Source: Liopterus haemorrhoidalis
Lineage: Eukaryota > Arthropoda > Insecta > Coleoptera > Dytiscidae
Direction of reading: 5' to 3'
Assembly: GCA_963971575.1 (NCBI GenBank)
Contig: OZ020611.1
Coordinates: forward strand, 244,676,654-244,740,653
DNA length: 64,000 bases
Shown here: positions 1 through 11,477 of the stretch, one piece after another
Layout of the letters: each line of letters begins with the position of its first letter
Position numbering within the stretch: the first letter of the stretch is position 1
Position numbers and translations under genes: made by a program
Notes under the pieces: generated by a model
What the model was told of the DNA's origin: nothing
The model's input: the letters and a program-made list of their open reading frames with translations, nothing else
Database searches by the model: none

Positions 1-514
1 AACAGTGAAAAGTTGTGATTCTAAAATAAATATTGACGGTCCAAAAGTAAGTTATTTTATTTCTCAGTAATTTTGTGTTCCAAAAATAAATAGCTTAGAT
101 CTTTTATTTAAATTTATTTATTTAGATTCCTTATCTATATTATTACAGGTTTTTAAATATATGTATTTTTTTGTTTATTGTAAAACTTTTGTTAATATAA
201 ATAACAAAATGTTGCAATACACAAAAAAAATACATATTTAATACAATAATTATAAACCTAAAACTGATAGTGTAATTCAAATTTGGCGGTTCAGTTGTTT
301 AGTATTTGGCTGGTTCGTAGGAGCGCTGTTAGACGTACTAAATTTTCTTGCTGGGACTGTCCGTTCTTCTTATATGTTCTGTGGTCGCTATGTTAACGTT
401 CGTCGATGTGAAATAACATTTTAGTTGTAACCGCTAGCAAATAGCTCGACGGAATTGAGATTAGAGTGGTGTTAAATTTTATTTTGAACAAATTTTCAAC
501 TAAAATCGTTAAAA
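1..514. other. AT-rich 5' flank of the Harbinger relic
   Basis: No gene was recognised. The stretch is AT-rich up to about 280, then less so (about 285-440). It could be the 5' end and leader of the Harbinger element whose first ATG is at 515, but I found no clear terminal inverted repeat. Confidence 0.3.
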
Positions 515-1336
515 ATGAACCATGAAATTATTGCATTGTACGCATACTTGCTTGATGAAGAATATTATCGAAGGTAAGTACTTTAAGTAATACATTTAAA
601 TACCAAGAATAGGTTATGTTAATAATTTTGTTTTTGTTTACTTAGGAATTACATGCGTGTAGAACGAAGGATATTGCGCGATTCCCAAGATCCATTTCAT
701 ATTCCAGATGATCTATTTATGAATTATTATCGTTTAAGTAAAGATATTGTTAGGGATATCACACGAAAATTGGAACCTCATGCAAGGATCCCTGGAAATA
801 CTAGGGCTATTCCGTTTGTATTAAAGGTAATATAAGTATTTGAAACTAATAAATATAATAAAATAAAACATATGCAAAAATCAAAAATGTGTTCATTTAA
901 AGGTGATAACTACGCTGAGTTTCATTGGAAATGGTTCGTACCAGCTACCCATCGGGAACTCTGCATGGGCTAATTTTAGTCAAAGTGCGGTCAGCAGAGC
1001 CATTACTGAAGTGTGTCACCTGATTATAACACACTATATGCCAGACATAGTAAAATTTCCAAGTACTTTACAAGCAAAAAATGATGTGAAGAGAGGGTCA
1101 GTATTATATAGAAAATAATATTTGCTGTTATTTCATTACAAGCTTTTATTTTGTAGGTTCAATAACAAGTGGAGAATGCCTGGAATCATTGGGGCAATCG
1201 ATGGCACTCATGTGGAAATAATTTCCCCGCCATCTACTGATTTAGATAACCCCCCATTTACATTTTTAAATAGGAAAGGGAGACATTCTATTAATGTAAT
1301 GCTTGTGAGTATTAAACAGCTAGTTATATAATTATA

Positions 1337-4300
1337 CTAGCTGAAAACCCGTGCTTCGCTACGGTATATTGATGGTCTCATTGGCATAAAATCCGCAGTT
1401 TGTTTTTAAACTTGTGTATTGGTAACCTTTGTAACAAAAAATCTCGTCGATATCTCATCTGTCCTAAGAGATATTGAGGAATCCGGGAAAAAACATTTTA
1501 CTCCTTTTCACCAGAGGTGTCGAACTTGAAAAAATCCTTTCTTAGTGGGTTCTTACGTCATACTGAAATATGTGCTCTCCGAATTTTTTATTTCTAACAA
1601 AAAAATACCAATTTACCCTTTAGGAGTGAAAGGTAACTGTCAAAACTCATATATGCCAAAATGGAATGTTATAACTCAACAACCGCTGGAAATACAAAGG
1701 TTCTATAATTCACCCCGAATGCAGATTCACCCCTTTAGGGGTTGATTAAGATAAAATCCTGAAATTCATTTTTCGGCATTTGTATGGGTAATCTTTATAA
1801 GCAAAAACCAAGTCTATATCTTATTGATCCTAGAAGATATTAAGGCATACTTGAAATCACAATTCCCTCTTTTCACCCTTTAGGGGTGATATTTGTTAAA
1901 GGTAAAAAACTGTTAAAACCATTTCGAGACATTTTAAAAAAACACCTACGTGCCAAAAAGAAACGTTATAACTCAACAAACACAGGAAATACGACGCGAT
2001 GTATAATCTACCCTGTTTGTAGAATCATTTTAGGGGTTGATTAGGACGAAATCCTGAAATAAGTTTTTCGGCATTTGTATGGATAATTTTTGTAAGCAAA
2101 CACCAAGTCGATATCTTATTGGTCCTAAAAGAATTAAGGAACTACTGAAATCACATTTTACCCCTTTTTACCTTTAAGGGGTGAAATTAAGAAAATGTCA
2201 AAATCATTTAAAGATATTAAAAAAAAAAAACTTAGATATTAAGGAATCCTTGAAATCACAATTCATCCCTTTTCACCCTTTAGGGGGTAATTTTAAAAAA
2301 ATGTCAAAACTATTTCGAGATATTTTAAAAAGATACCTAAGTGCCAAAAAGTAATGTTGCAACTAAACGAACACAGGAAATACGACAGGATGTATAATTC
2401 ATCCCGATTGTTGATCCACCCCTTAAGGGGTTGATTAGGACAAAATCCAAAAATTGGTTTTTCGGTACTTGCATGGGTAGTTTTTGTAAGCAAAAACCAA
2501 GTCGATATCTTATTGGTGTTAAAAAATATTAAACAATCCTTGAAATCAGGAGGACATCCTAAGCAAAAAGTGTAAGCAAAAAGCAAGTCGATATCTTATT
2601 GGTCCTAAGAGATATTAAGGAATCCTTGAAATCACAATTCACCCCTTTTCACCCTTTAGGGGTTAAATTTAAAAAAGTTGTCAAAACCATTTCGAGATAT
2701 TTTAAAATGACGCCTATGTGCCAAAAAGAAACCTTATATCTCAATAAACACAGGGAATACGACGGGCTGTATAATTCACCCCGATTGTAGATCCATCCTT
2801 TAGGGGTTGATTAGGACAAAATCCTGAAATATATTTTTCGGTATTTGTATAGGTAATCTTTGTCAGCAAAAAGCAAGCCAATATCTTATTGGCCCTAAGA
2901 GATTTAAGGAATCCTTGAAATCACAATTCACCCCTTTTCACCATTTAGGGGTGAAATTTTAAAAAACTATCAAAACCTTTTCGAGATGTTTTAAAAAGAC
3001 ACCTATGTGCTAAAAAGTAATGTTGCAACTTAACGTACACAGAAAATACGACGGAATGTATAACTCACCCCGATTGTAGATCCACCCCTTTAGGGGTTGA
3101 TTAGGACAAATTCCTGAAATACGTTTTTCGGTAATTGTATGGATAATCTTTGCAAGCAAACAGTAAGTCTATATCTTATTGGTCCTAAGAGATATTAAGG
3201 AATCCTTGAAATCACAATTCACCCCTTTTCAACCCTTAGGGATGGAATTTTAAAAAACCGTCAAACCCATTTCGAGATATTTTAAAAAGACACCTATGTG
3301 CCAAAAAGTAATGCTGCAACTAATGAACACAGGAAATACGACGGGATGTATAATTCACCCCGATTGTAGATCCACCCCTTTAGGGGTTGATTAGGACAAA
3401 ATCCTGTAATTGGTAATTCGGTATTTGTATAGGTAATCTTTGTAAGCAAAAAGCAAGTCGATATCTTATTGGTTCTAAGAGATATTAAGGAATACTTAAA
3501 ATCATAATTCACCCCTTTTCACCCTGTAGGGGTGAAATTTTAAAAAACTACCAAAACCTTTTCCAGATATTTTAAAAATACTCCTATGTGCTAAAAAGTA
3601 ATGTTGCAACTAAACGAACACAGGAAATACGACGGAACGTATAACTCACCCCGATTGTAGATCCACCCCTTTAGGGGTTGATTAGGAAAAATTCCTGAAA
3701 TAAGTTTTTCGGTAATTGTATGGATCATCTTTGCAAGCAAACAGTAAGTCGATATCTTATTGATCCTAAAAGATATTAAGGAATCCTTGAAATCACAATT
3801 CACCCCTTTTCAACCCTTAGGGATGGAATTTTAAAAAACTGTCAAACCCATTTCGAGATATTTTAAAAAGACACCTATGTGCCAAAAAGTAATGTTGCAA
3901 CTAAACGAACACAGGAATTACGACGGGATGTATAATTCACCCCGATTGTAGATTGCACCCTTTAGGGGTTGATTAGGACAAAATCCTGAAATTGGTGATT
4001 CGGTATTTGTATGGGTAATCTTTGTAAGCAAAAAGCAAGTCGATATCTTATTGGTCCTAAGAGATATTAAAGAATCCTTAAAATCACAATTCACCCCTTT
4101 TCACCCTTTAGGGGTGAAATTTCAAAAAACTGTCAATACCATTTTGAGATATTTTAAAAAGACACCTATGTGCCAAAAAGTAATCTTGCAACTAAACGAA
4201 CACAGGAAATACAACGGGATGTATAATCCACCCCGATTGTAGGTTCACCCCTTTAGGGGTTGATTAGGGCAAAATCCCGAAATTGGTTTTTCGGTATTTG

Positions 4301-4563
4301 TATGGGTAATACTTGTAAGCAAAAACTAAGTCGATATCCCATCGGCCCTAAGAGATATTAAGGAATTCGTGAAATCACATTTCACCCCTTTTCATCCCTT
4401 AGGAGTGGAATTTCGAAAAATCCCTTCTTAGTGGGTGCTTACGTCATGAAGGGAATATACTCTCCGAATTTCAAGTTTCTAGGCCCAGGGGTTCGGGCTG
4501 GGCGGTGATGAGTGGTCAGTCAGTCAGTCAGTCAGTCAGGACACTGCCTTTTATATATATAGA
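1337..4563 (-). mobile_element. Non-autonomous Helitron with internal tandem array
   Basis: Read on the minus strand the element starts TCTATATATATAAAAGG and ends CTAG. It lies exactly between A and T, as Helitrons do, with no target duplication. Just before the 3' end is a hairpin, CCGTAGCGAAGCACGG (stem CCGT/ACGG plus GC/GC, loop GAA), followed by GGTTTTCAGCTAG. Near the 5' end is a short (GTCA)n-like run at about 4516-4540. No Rep/helicase ORF is present, so it depends on another element. It lies inside an intron of the Harbinger relic. A second Helitron with related termini is at 38033-39071. Confidence 0.75.
1480..4400. repeat. ~290-bp tandem repeat array inside the Helitron
   Basis: The phrase AATCCTTGAAATCACAATTC recurs at about 2621, 2910, 3201, 3491, 3782, 4073 and 4363, a period of 289-291 bp. 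Earlier, more diverged units lie at 1480, 1846, 2139, 2244 and 2535. Each unit also carries CACCCCTTTAGGGGTTGATT and GTCGATATCTTATTGG. The block CCCCTTTAGGGG is itself a palindrome and occurs up to twice per unit. Several short open frames here are repeat translations of one another, not genes. Confidence 0.9.
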
Positions 4564-4913
4564 TAATTAACAATAATCTGAAGATTTCAGACTCGGACTG
4601 CAGAATTTTAGCAGTTAATGCTCGCTACCCAGGATCCGTGCATGATTCTGCTATTTGGCAGATGAGCGGCATAAAAAATCATTTACGTAATGAATATGAA
4701 AATGGTGACAGAAATTCATATTTAATAGGTTAGTTTGAATACATTGCAGTACAATTAATTTTATATTGAAAACTAAATAATTTATTTATTTTTGTATCAG
4801 GTGATAGTGGGTACCCATTGGAACCATGGTTAGAGTGAATTCAAATTGTAAAGAGCCAGTCTATTGCCTTGCGCAGTAAACCAAAATTCGTCCAGACGAG
4901 TCCAACTGCATAT

Positions 4914-7709
4914 TTTTTTTTTTTTTTTTTTGTTTAGTCGGACCTTCGCTACTAGGCGATTGGTCTGGAGCTATTTCGAGTTACTGTAAAATAACATTTT
5001 ATCTATATTTCTGTATTAATTACGTTGCCATTAAATTGAAGGAAATAAAATAATATAAAAAAAAATAACAATAGTAAAATAAAAGAATTAGAGCGTTGCC
5101 ATTATATTCGGGGAAAATTAATATGGTAATTAAAATTAAAAAAGGATAATGCGTTGCCATTAATATATAATATAATATAATTTGAGTTACACGTATATAG
5201 CTGTATTTTTCATGTATTCGTATAAAGCGTAATAAGTTTTTTCGTTCTTTGTTTTAAGTATTAGTTGAATATTAGTTGGTAAAGTTATTTTGTTTTCAGT
5301 TAATATTTTATACAATTGTTGTTGTTGGATTTGATACAAATTGCATGATAGAAATAAGTGATTCAAGTCGGCTACATAACCTTGTGAGCAGGGACATATG
5401 TTGGATTCTATTAAGTTAAATCTATAAAGATGAGCAGGACACATTGTATGATTAAATCTCATCCTTGATATCGCTGTTACATATTTTTTTGGAATAGGAG
5501 TTTTACTGAACCATGGTTTTTTAATAGTGTTCTGTATGTTAAAATAAAATATACCTTTTTCCTCAGATGTTATATTAAATTGATTTTGCCATTCTTTATG
5601 ATAACTAGGTTTTGTTTCCGCGATATATTCGTTTGAGAAATGTAACACTTGTTCAACTGCACCCTGTTCTATTGCTAATTTAGCTTTAGAATCGACTATT
5701 ATGTTGCCCTTAATATCCGCGTGACCTTTGATCCATATAATTCTTACCTCAATGTTTTTATTATGTTTGGCTATATTTATGTTTTCTATTATCTTGTATA
5801 TTACATTGGGGCTGTTAGTGAATCCTGGGTTTTTTAATTTTTGAATAGAGCTCAGACTGTCTGTTAGAATAGTGGCTGAATTATAATCTGGAATGTGTAA
5901 GTTTAATAAATACTCAGTAGCGCGATATATTGCTAAAAGTTCTATATGGAATATGTTAACAGTATTATTTGTTTTGTACATAAAATCTTTTTCTGTTTGG
6001 GGATCATATATGGCAAATCCAGTGCCTTCATTTTGTTTTGATCCATCTGTATATATTTCGTATGTTTTCCCGAGTTTTGAATTGGTGTAATTTTGTAGGA
6101 TATTATTGTTTTTTATTTCTATTTCTGAATCAACTATATTGTTAGGAAGAGAGAATTCTAGTGGATATAAGAAGCATGTTAGATTGAAATTTCTTTCCAC
6201 AGTAATTTTTGAATCTTTGTAACTCAAGAAACTGTCCACTAGAGGGGGTAGTATTCTGCGTTGCCAGTAAGGGGAGATGAGACATTTAGTTGAAAGATGT
6301 ATAATATTATCGGTGAGGATATGTAATTTATTGGTGTATATATGCAGCCAGAATTTGTTTGATAACGTTTTTCTTCTTATATTAAGAGGGGGTTCGTAGC
6401 ATTCAGCGAGTAGGCTGTGTTTAGGTGTTGATTGCATAGCTCCTATACATAATCTGAGGCTTTTATATTGTATTTTATCAAGTAATTCTAATAAACTTTT
6501 AGTTGCACAACCATACACTGTACAACCGTAGTCAATAATTGATCTAATTCTACATCTATAAAACGTAATGGCTGTTGGTACATCAGCACCCCATTTTTTC
6601 TTAGAAATTATTCTAAGCATATTTACAGCTGATTCACATTTTTTAACGAGATTACGAATGTGGGACTTAAAATTTAATTTTGCGTCTAAATGCATCCCTA
6701 GATATTTAATTTCTGGTACCAGGTTAATTTGTATTCCTCCCAAATTTAGTGACTTAGGGAGAGAATTTTGTCGGTGTCTCGTGAAACATACTATTTTTGT
6801 TTTATTCGCACATAGTTCTAGGCCGTGATTTCTGAGCCAATCAATTATTATTCGCATACCTATATTCAGAGAACGTTGTGTAACGGAAAATTTTCTTGAG
6901 GTACAGTATAAGCACATATCGTCTGCATAACTTAAAAAACTTGTTTCAGGAATGAGTACTTGCACCAGTTCAAAAGTATAAATAAGAAATAAAATGGGGC
7001 TCAACACACCCCCTTGTGGTAAACCTAATTTGGATGTTCTAGGCCCTATCATATTTTGTGCGTGTTTTATGTAAAGAATGCGCGACTTAATTATGTTTTT
7101 TATTGACTTAATTATATTAAATGGTATTTTTAATTTATACATTTTGTTAATTAATATATCTGTGCAAACGTTATCATAAGCCCCTTTGATGTCCAAAAAA
7201 ACAGTTGTTAAATAATTATTGGCAGTGTTAGAGTTCTGAATGGCTGTGCACAGAGTAGCTAAACTATCTAAACAACTGTAATTTTTCCGAAATCCAAACA
7301 TGCAATTTGGGATAATGTTTTTAGATTCTAGCCACCATTCTAACCTAGTTTTAATCAGACGTTCATATGTTTTAAGTAAACATGATGATAGTGCAATAGG
7401 TCTGTAAGAATCTACTTTGTGCGGGTCTTTGTTAGGTTTGAGCAACGGGATTATGTTGTATTTATTCCAGTCAGGAATAATTATGCCAGTATCATAAATT
7501 TTGTTGTATATATTTAATAATATTTTTTTCATATTTTTCGGAAGGTGATGAATCATAGGATAGCGTATTTCGTCATGTCCAGGAGAAGTATTCGATGATG
7601 ATTTTATTGCGTTTAAAAGTTCGGGGAATGTGAATGGCTTGTTTAATTCCGATGTTAAATTTGTATTTGTTATATTTACAGAATAATCATTATTTTCTAC
7701 TATGGGGGG
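4914..7709 (-). mobile_element. 5'-truncated I-like LINE with poly(A) tail and 11-bp TSD
   Basis: The element runs on the minus strand. A run of about 19 T at 4913-4931 is its poly(A) tail. The 11-mer AACTGCATATT stands at 4904-4914 and again at 7710-7720 and is the target-site duplication. The 5' end is cut off inside ORF2 just upstream of the RT domain, which is typical of incomplete target-primed reverse transcription. The 3' UTR (about 4932-5186) repeats CGTTGCCATTA three times (about 5022, 5093, 5151). Presence of an RNase H domain after the RT places it in the I/R1/Loa/Outcast-type group rather than Jockey or CR1. Confidence 0.85.
5187..7709 (-). CDS. LINE ORF2 fragment: reverse transcriptase, RNase H, zinc-knuckle tail
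   Basis: An uninterrupted frame of about 840 codons runs from the 5' truncation point (7709) to a stop at 5187. The first ATG inside it is at 7556. Seen in order: the RT entry SPGHDEIRYP, FGFRKNYSCLDSL, LPQGGVLSPILF, and the catalytic YADDMCLY. An RNase H domain follows, with YTDGSKQNEGTG, an IELLAIYRA helix, ILTDSLSS and a late Asp in IIVDSKAKL. A cysteine/histidine cluster (CPCSQG ... HLFLSC) lies near the C-terminus. ORF1 and the endonuclease are missing because of the 5' truncation, so this copy cannot move on its own. The absence of stops over about 2.5 kb suggests a young insertion. Confidence 0.9.
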   Translation of the reverse strand, partial: PPIVENNDYSVNITNTNLTSELNKPFTFPELLNAIKSSSNTSPGHDEIRYPMIHHLPKNMKKILLNIYNKIYDTGIIIPDWNKYNIIPLLKPNKDPHKVDSYRPIALSSCLLKTYERLIKTRLEWWLESKNIIPNCMFGFRKNYSCLDSLATLCTAIQNSNTANNYLTTVFLDIKGAYDNVCTDILINKMYKLKIPFNIIKSIKNIIKSRILYIKHAQNMIGPRTSKLGLPQGGVLSPILFLIYTFELVQVLIPETSFLSYADDMCLYCTSRKFSVTQRSLNIGMRIIIDWLRNHGLELCANKTKIVCFTRHRQNSLPKSLNLGGIQINLVPEIKYLGMHLDAKLNFKSHIRNLVKKCESAVNMLRIISKKKWGADVPTAITFYRCRIRSIIDYGCTVYGCATKSLLELLDKIQYKSLRLCIGAMQSTPKHSLLAECYEPPLNIRRKTLSNKFWLHIYTNKLHILTDNIIHLSTKCLISPYWQRRILPPLVDSFLSYKDSKITVERNFNLTCFLYPLEFSLPNNIVDSEIEIKNNNILQNYTNSKLGKTYEIYTDGSKQNEGTGFAIYDPQTEKDFMYKTNNTVNIFHIELLAIYRATEYLLNLHIPDYNSATILTDSLSSIQKLKNPGFTNSPNVIYKIIENINIAKHNKNIEVRIIWIKGHADIKGNIIVDSKAKLAIEQGAVEQVLHFSNEYIAETKPSYHKEWQNQFNITSEEKGIFYFNIQNTIKKPWFSKTPIPKKYVTAISRMRFNHTMCPAHLYRFNLIESNICPCSQGYVADLNHLFLSCNLYQIQQQQLYKILTENKITLPTNIQLILKTKNEKTYYALYEYMKNTAIYV

Positions 7710-8012
7710 AACTGCATATTGGAGGGGTGTATTTAAGTGATATTCTGTTTCATAGACGCATCATAGACGTACGTCTAACGCTGTTGTATGACATTTGTTA
7801 GTGTGTGATAATTTCTTATAATTCAGAAGTTTCTAGCTGTTGATTAGAAATAGCTTTTAAGAAAAGTTATTACTGTTTACTAATTGATTAATCTTTAAGG
7901 TAAATATAGTTTCTATAATAAATAAAAGTTAGATTAAAATGTTAGGTTATATAACCACAATCTAATTTTTTCGTTTTTTGTTACATTATAGTTACTTATT
8001 GTTTCACGGAAC

Positions 8013-8303
8013 ATGGAAAGCGAACCATCCAAAACTTTTGGTAAGAAGGGAAAGGTGATTCACAGCCAGGCTCGTGAAATTATAGCCAACGTATTAGACT
8101 TCATGCGAGGTGAAGCTGAAAATGGTTCTCCGACCATCCCGCTGTCAAATTTTAAGGAAAGACTGCTTGCAGCTACTAAAATATCAGAAGCTACTTATAA
8201 AAGAATTATAAAAGAAAAGAAGCAAGTTGATTCCGGTAAGAAACCTTCATTCTCTTCCCCGAAGAAAGCAAAGCGCAGTTCTACGAAAAGTGATTTACGA
8301 TGA
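8013..8303 (+). CDS. Small HTH protein resembling a DDE-transposase N-terminus
   Basis: A 96-residue frame starts at an ATG after a possible splice acceptor (TTATAG at about 7985-7990). The text HSQAREIIANVLDFMRGEAE, followed by a second helical block ending ATYKRIIKEKK, resembles the paired helix-turn-helix start of Tc1/IS630-type DDE transposases common in insects. It then enters a basic SSPKKAKRSS stretch. No DDE catalytic domain follows. A +2 frame overlapping the end reads VIYDEESNEESDG and stops with YPLDPV, so a one-step frameshift or splice would give an acidic tail. An AT-rich tail with ATTAAA/AATAAA-like signals follows at about 8535. I cannot say whether it is an expressed host gene or a transposase remnant. 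Confidence 0.5.
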   Translation: MESEPSKTFGKKGKVIHSQAREIIANVLDFMRGEAENGSPTIPLSNFKERLLAATKISEATYKRIIKEKKQVDSGKKPSFSSPKKAKRSSTKSDLR

Positions 8304-9399
8304 AGAATCTAATGAAGAATCTGATGGAGTATATCCCCTTGATCCTGTTTAGAAAACTTTCATATTTATAGTTTTTGCATATTTTTATTTTTTATTGTAG
8401 CTGCTATTAATTTTGTAAATAACACATTCTATTTTCCTTGTATTTTATGATACTTTTTTCTTACATTTATACATTTTATGAATATGTTTATAATATTATT
8501 TTGATATATTATTTGTAATATTATTTGGATTATTTTAATAAATTAAAGCAGGTTTTTTAAATTTTGTTCTATAATTTTCAATTAACCCAGGATTTTTCTC
8601 ATAAACGTCCTAAGAAACTTATAAAGTAAGTATTATATTAATTAATAATATTAATTTAATATTATAAATATACATGTTAATTGTAATTATAAATATACAT
8701 ACATTAAATATAAAGTAAATAATTTATGTTGAAATTATTTAAGTCATATACGACTTTTCATGAAGGTAAAATGTATTTTTTCTATAAAATAAATAGTGTC
8801 TCAATACGCCTTATAAATTTACAATGCATAATTGCCACGCCAATGTATTGTCAAGGTTGCGCATGATGACGTCAGAGCAGTGGCTCTTTACATTTTGAAA
8901 CATCTCTACCGGCTGCTCGTTTTCGAACATCCTGGTTACTTTATTTCGAATTTTCTCATCACGGATTCTGCTTTGTTGATTTAATGTTTGATGAGGTTCT
9001 TATTGAGCCTTGTTCATAACGGGGCATATTGGTGGGTTGCGTTCAGATGGTCTACTAGAAGCTGGATAGATATTTGCTGGGCACACGCTGTTCCTGAATC
9101 GCTAGTTATCAAGATTGAATCCACCTGGAGAGTGTGAATGTTGTTCGCTTTATCTGCTGGCGATTTCCCGGGGACAGAGGCGTCTGTTGGACAGTACCTT
9201 CAGAGACATGCCACTGCTTCCTGGCCTTGTGATAGCGCTTCTCCATTGAGGGAAAGCGGAACATGTGTTCCTGACTGGAGAGCATTCTGTATGGGGGCAA
9301 CTGGAAGATGTGGAATGCTACTGATATTAAGGAAGCTCTTTCTCCCTACTCCCCGCTGGACAACAGGGTCTGAGCAGCCAGTGTCTCTTGATACTGTAA
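8304..9399. other. No recognised gene; AT-rich then GC-richer segment
   Basis: 8304-8830 is AT-rich, probably the 3' region of the small gene before it. 8860-9400 is distinctly less AT-rich and contains a CRE-like TGACGTCA at about 8870. Short open frames exist on both strands near 9109-9530, but none shows a recognisable domain. Confidence 0.25.
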
Positions 9400-9545
9400 T
9401 CTTCTTCTTCTTCTTTTTCCCTAGCTTATCCCATGTCATATGGGGTCGCTGTTGCTTATCATTCTTCTCCATTCATTTCTGTCTTTCCATTAGTCTCCCT
9501 GTAAATCTTTGCTGGAGAAGTCAGCCATGAGGCATTCGTTCCATT
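9400..9545 (-). mobile_element. RTE-like LINE 3' tail fragment
   Basis: On the minus strand the segment reads CGACCCCATATGACATGGG, a short spacer, then (AAG)n. A 3' end of this shape, with CGACCCCA and a GAA/GAT-type tail, is common on RTE-like LINEs in insects (recalled, not searched). The coding part is absent. A related tail with part of the RT C-terminus is at 45368-45807. Confidence 0.4.
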
Positions 9546-9989
9546 TTGTTCATACTGTAATATGAAAAAAAAATTAAATTAAATTTCTTTGCCGATATTA
9601 AAAAAAATAATCAGCTGTGGCCACCACAGGACCGACCACCATCATAGAGTACTTGTATCAAATACATTCTAGCAGCAGAGTAGAAATAACTTGGCCTAAT
9701 ATTTTCTAACAAAAAAGTTGAAAAGTTTAAAAGTTAAAGTATGAAAAAATTTAGATTTTTTTGAGAAAAATTTGAGAAAAACTTTTATTTAAAAAAAAAA
9801 TTTCAAATAAAATTTGTTAGTTATTGCTTTTATAGCAACTTTTGTTCAATAAATTTTTTCGAAATATTTTTCAGTTTTCAAATTCGCAAAAATCTTAAAA
9901 TCGACACGAGTAAACTCTCATTTTTAGTCAGCCGATTTTTACCAAAAGTTGATGAACTCGTGCCATTGATGGCAGAAGCTTAAATATGA

Positions 9990-10288
9990 ATAAATATATA
10001 GGTATTTTCTTGGACACATATATGTGTCGCAACCTGTAGAAGATAAGGAGAAAAATTTTATCCGTTAACTTAAAAAATTTTAATATGTTTCAAATTTTAT
10101 AATTTTAACTCTGATTTTTATAATATCTTTGCAAGCTTTGAGAATGGTTCAGATAGAACCGAAACTAGTTAGCAAGTATATAAATCTTTTTAAATATTTT
10201 ACTAAATTTGCTTTTAATTATCGACCGAAACCCAAGAAAATACCTATATATTTATCTATAAAATACGGTCAAGAATTCTTTTATTCAA
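9990..10288. mobile_element. Insert in A1 with 11-bp direct repeats
   Basis: The family-A sequence is interrupted between two copies of CTTAAATATGA (9979-9989 and 10289-10299). The insert begins ATAAATATATAGGTATTTTC, and a reverse complement of that start lies at about 10230-10255, 33 bp short of the right end. Superfamily is uncertain; a 9-11-bp duplication would fit a Mutator-like element or a LINE/SINE. Confidence 0.5.
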
Positions 10289-10348
10289 CTTAAATATGAA
10301 GTTTCATAAAAATCATTTCAGCCGAATTTGTTCTACACGTGTACACAG

Positions 10349-11125
10349 TTAGTGTGCAGTTACATTGGATGCGGAAACGTGCGACTTTTTGAACGCACGA
10401 GAACTGTCAACAAAACAAACATACGAAGTTAAATGAGCATGGTTACAGTACATGCATACTTGCGTGCGGTAACTTGCGTCGACGCACAAACATGTTTGTT
10501 TTTTGATGCGTCCAGCAGGCCAAAAATATGAGATTTGATCCAAAGATTTTTTTTCCAAAATTAGAAGAAGAATAGAATTGTTAATATGCTGCTGCATAAC
10601 AATGGAGATTTTTTATTTCGTTATTTATCTGTTAAATTATTTATTTTGTTTTCTTAATTTCTTTGAAGTCCTACAGAAACAAATAGGTTTGTTTCTGTCC
10701 GAAAAAATCAACAAAAAATTAATTTCTGTCAGCCATTTTTTTTTTTTTTTCGAGATTCACGTAAAAATAATTATTCATCCAGATGAAAAAGTACTTCGGA
10801 CAGTAATTTTTGTTTTTTTATTCTACACAATTTGTGTCATACACGTTTTTGCTGTTAACAATAATGGAGATGTTTCAAGATAACCCCATAACTCCCCAAA
10901 TATTCATCTAAAAATGCATAGAACAAAAATAATTGGTTTTATTACTATAAATAATGTTGTTTTTGCTGTTCAGTAACAGATATTTAAAATAAAATAGTTA
11001 AATTTGAATGAAACCGCACGCAAGTCGCACGTATGTACTGAAACCAGCCATCCGCGGATCAGGACAAGAACGTTCAGTGTAAACGCTCGTTATCGCACGC
11101 ACGGATACAGTGTAACCCTAGCCTT

Positions 11126-11126
<1 letters not shown>
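10349..11126. mobile_element. Degenerate TIR element inside A1
   Basis: It separates GTGTACACAG from the ACAG microsatellite, which are contiguous in other family-A copies. Ends are loosely inverted: left GTTACATTGGATGCGG..GTGCGA; the right end on the other strand reads GTTACACTGTATCCG..GTGCGA. Further copies of the GCACG motif occur near both ends. There is no transposase. Target duplication cannot be resolved because the site is a repeat of ACAG. Confidence 0.4.
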
Positions 11127-11158
<32 letters not shown>

Positions 11159-11477
11159 GACGGACAGACAGACCGACAGACATACCGACAGACATCATGC
11201 TAAAAATAGTCAAAACGTTATGTAGGGAGCTCAATTCGTGGAGATCCATCGAAATCTCGAAATGTATGATCACAATACCTCCCTTATATATGTTGGCGGT
11301 CGGTAAAAAAAATAATAATATTGTGGGGAGCTACGATATGTAAATATGAAATGTCACGGTTGGCTGATTTATTTATTTCATTTGTACTTACTCTGTACAT
11401 CCCTCACATTATGGGTTCCAAGACTTGCGAGCGGATCAAGTCTGGACCCCCCCTATTATTCCGCTAGCTGGTTGCTA

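Larger units (their letters stand above)
515..4838 (+). pseudogene. PIF/Harbinger (HARBI1-like) transposase relic, six exons
   Basis: Six exons with GT-AG introns and matching phases read as a HARBI1-like DDE nuclease: 515-573, 646-826, 903-1096, 1157-1304, 4584-4728 and 4801-4838. Visible family motifs are the N-terminal MNYYRLSKDIVRDI helix region, LSQS-type text as NFSQSAVSRAI, the first catalytic Asp in GAIDGTHVEI, and the second in YPGSVHDSAIW. The intron after GCTT at 1304 resumes at ATTTCAGACTCGG (4584) and contains a whole Helitron. The reading frame meets a TGA at 4836-4838, just after the GDSGYPLEPW motif, so the C-terminal part with the last catalytic acid is missing. An I-like LINE follows 75 bp downstream. 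Family knowledge: Harbinger transposases cut DNA together with a Myb-like partner. No partner gene is seen here. This is a dead copy, although exons 1-6 before the stop are well preserved. Confidence 0.85.
9605..11310 (-). mobile_element. Helentron-like family A, copy A1 (with two inserts)
   Basis: Reverse-orientation copy of family A. The 3' end at 9610-9630 has the hairpin CTGTGGTGGCCACAG. Next to it is the subterminal repeat GGTCGGTCC, matched by GGCGGTCGGT at 11294-11304. A mixed (ACAG/ACGG)n microsatellite lies at 11128-11175. Two other elements are inserted: 9990-10288 and about 10349-11126. No protein-coding gene is present. Confidence 0.7.

Noticed and set aside
1545..4242. Several short ORFs with similar peptides on both strands
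   Set aside because: They are translations of the ~290-bp tandem repeat in the Helitron; the peptides repeat with the DNA period and have no domain.
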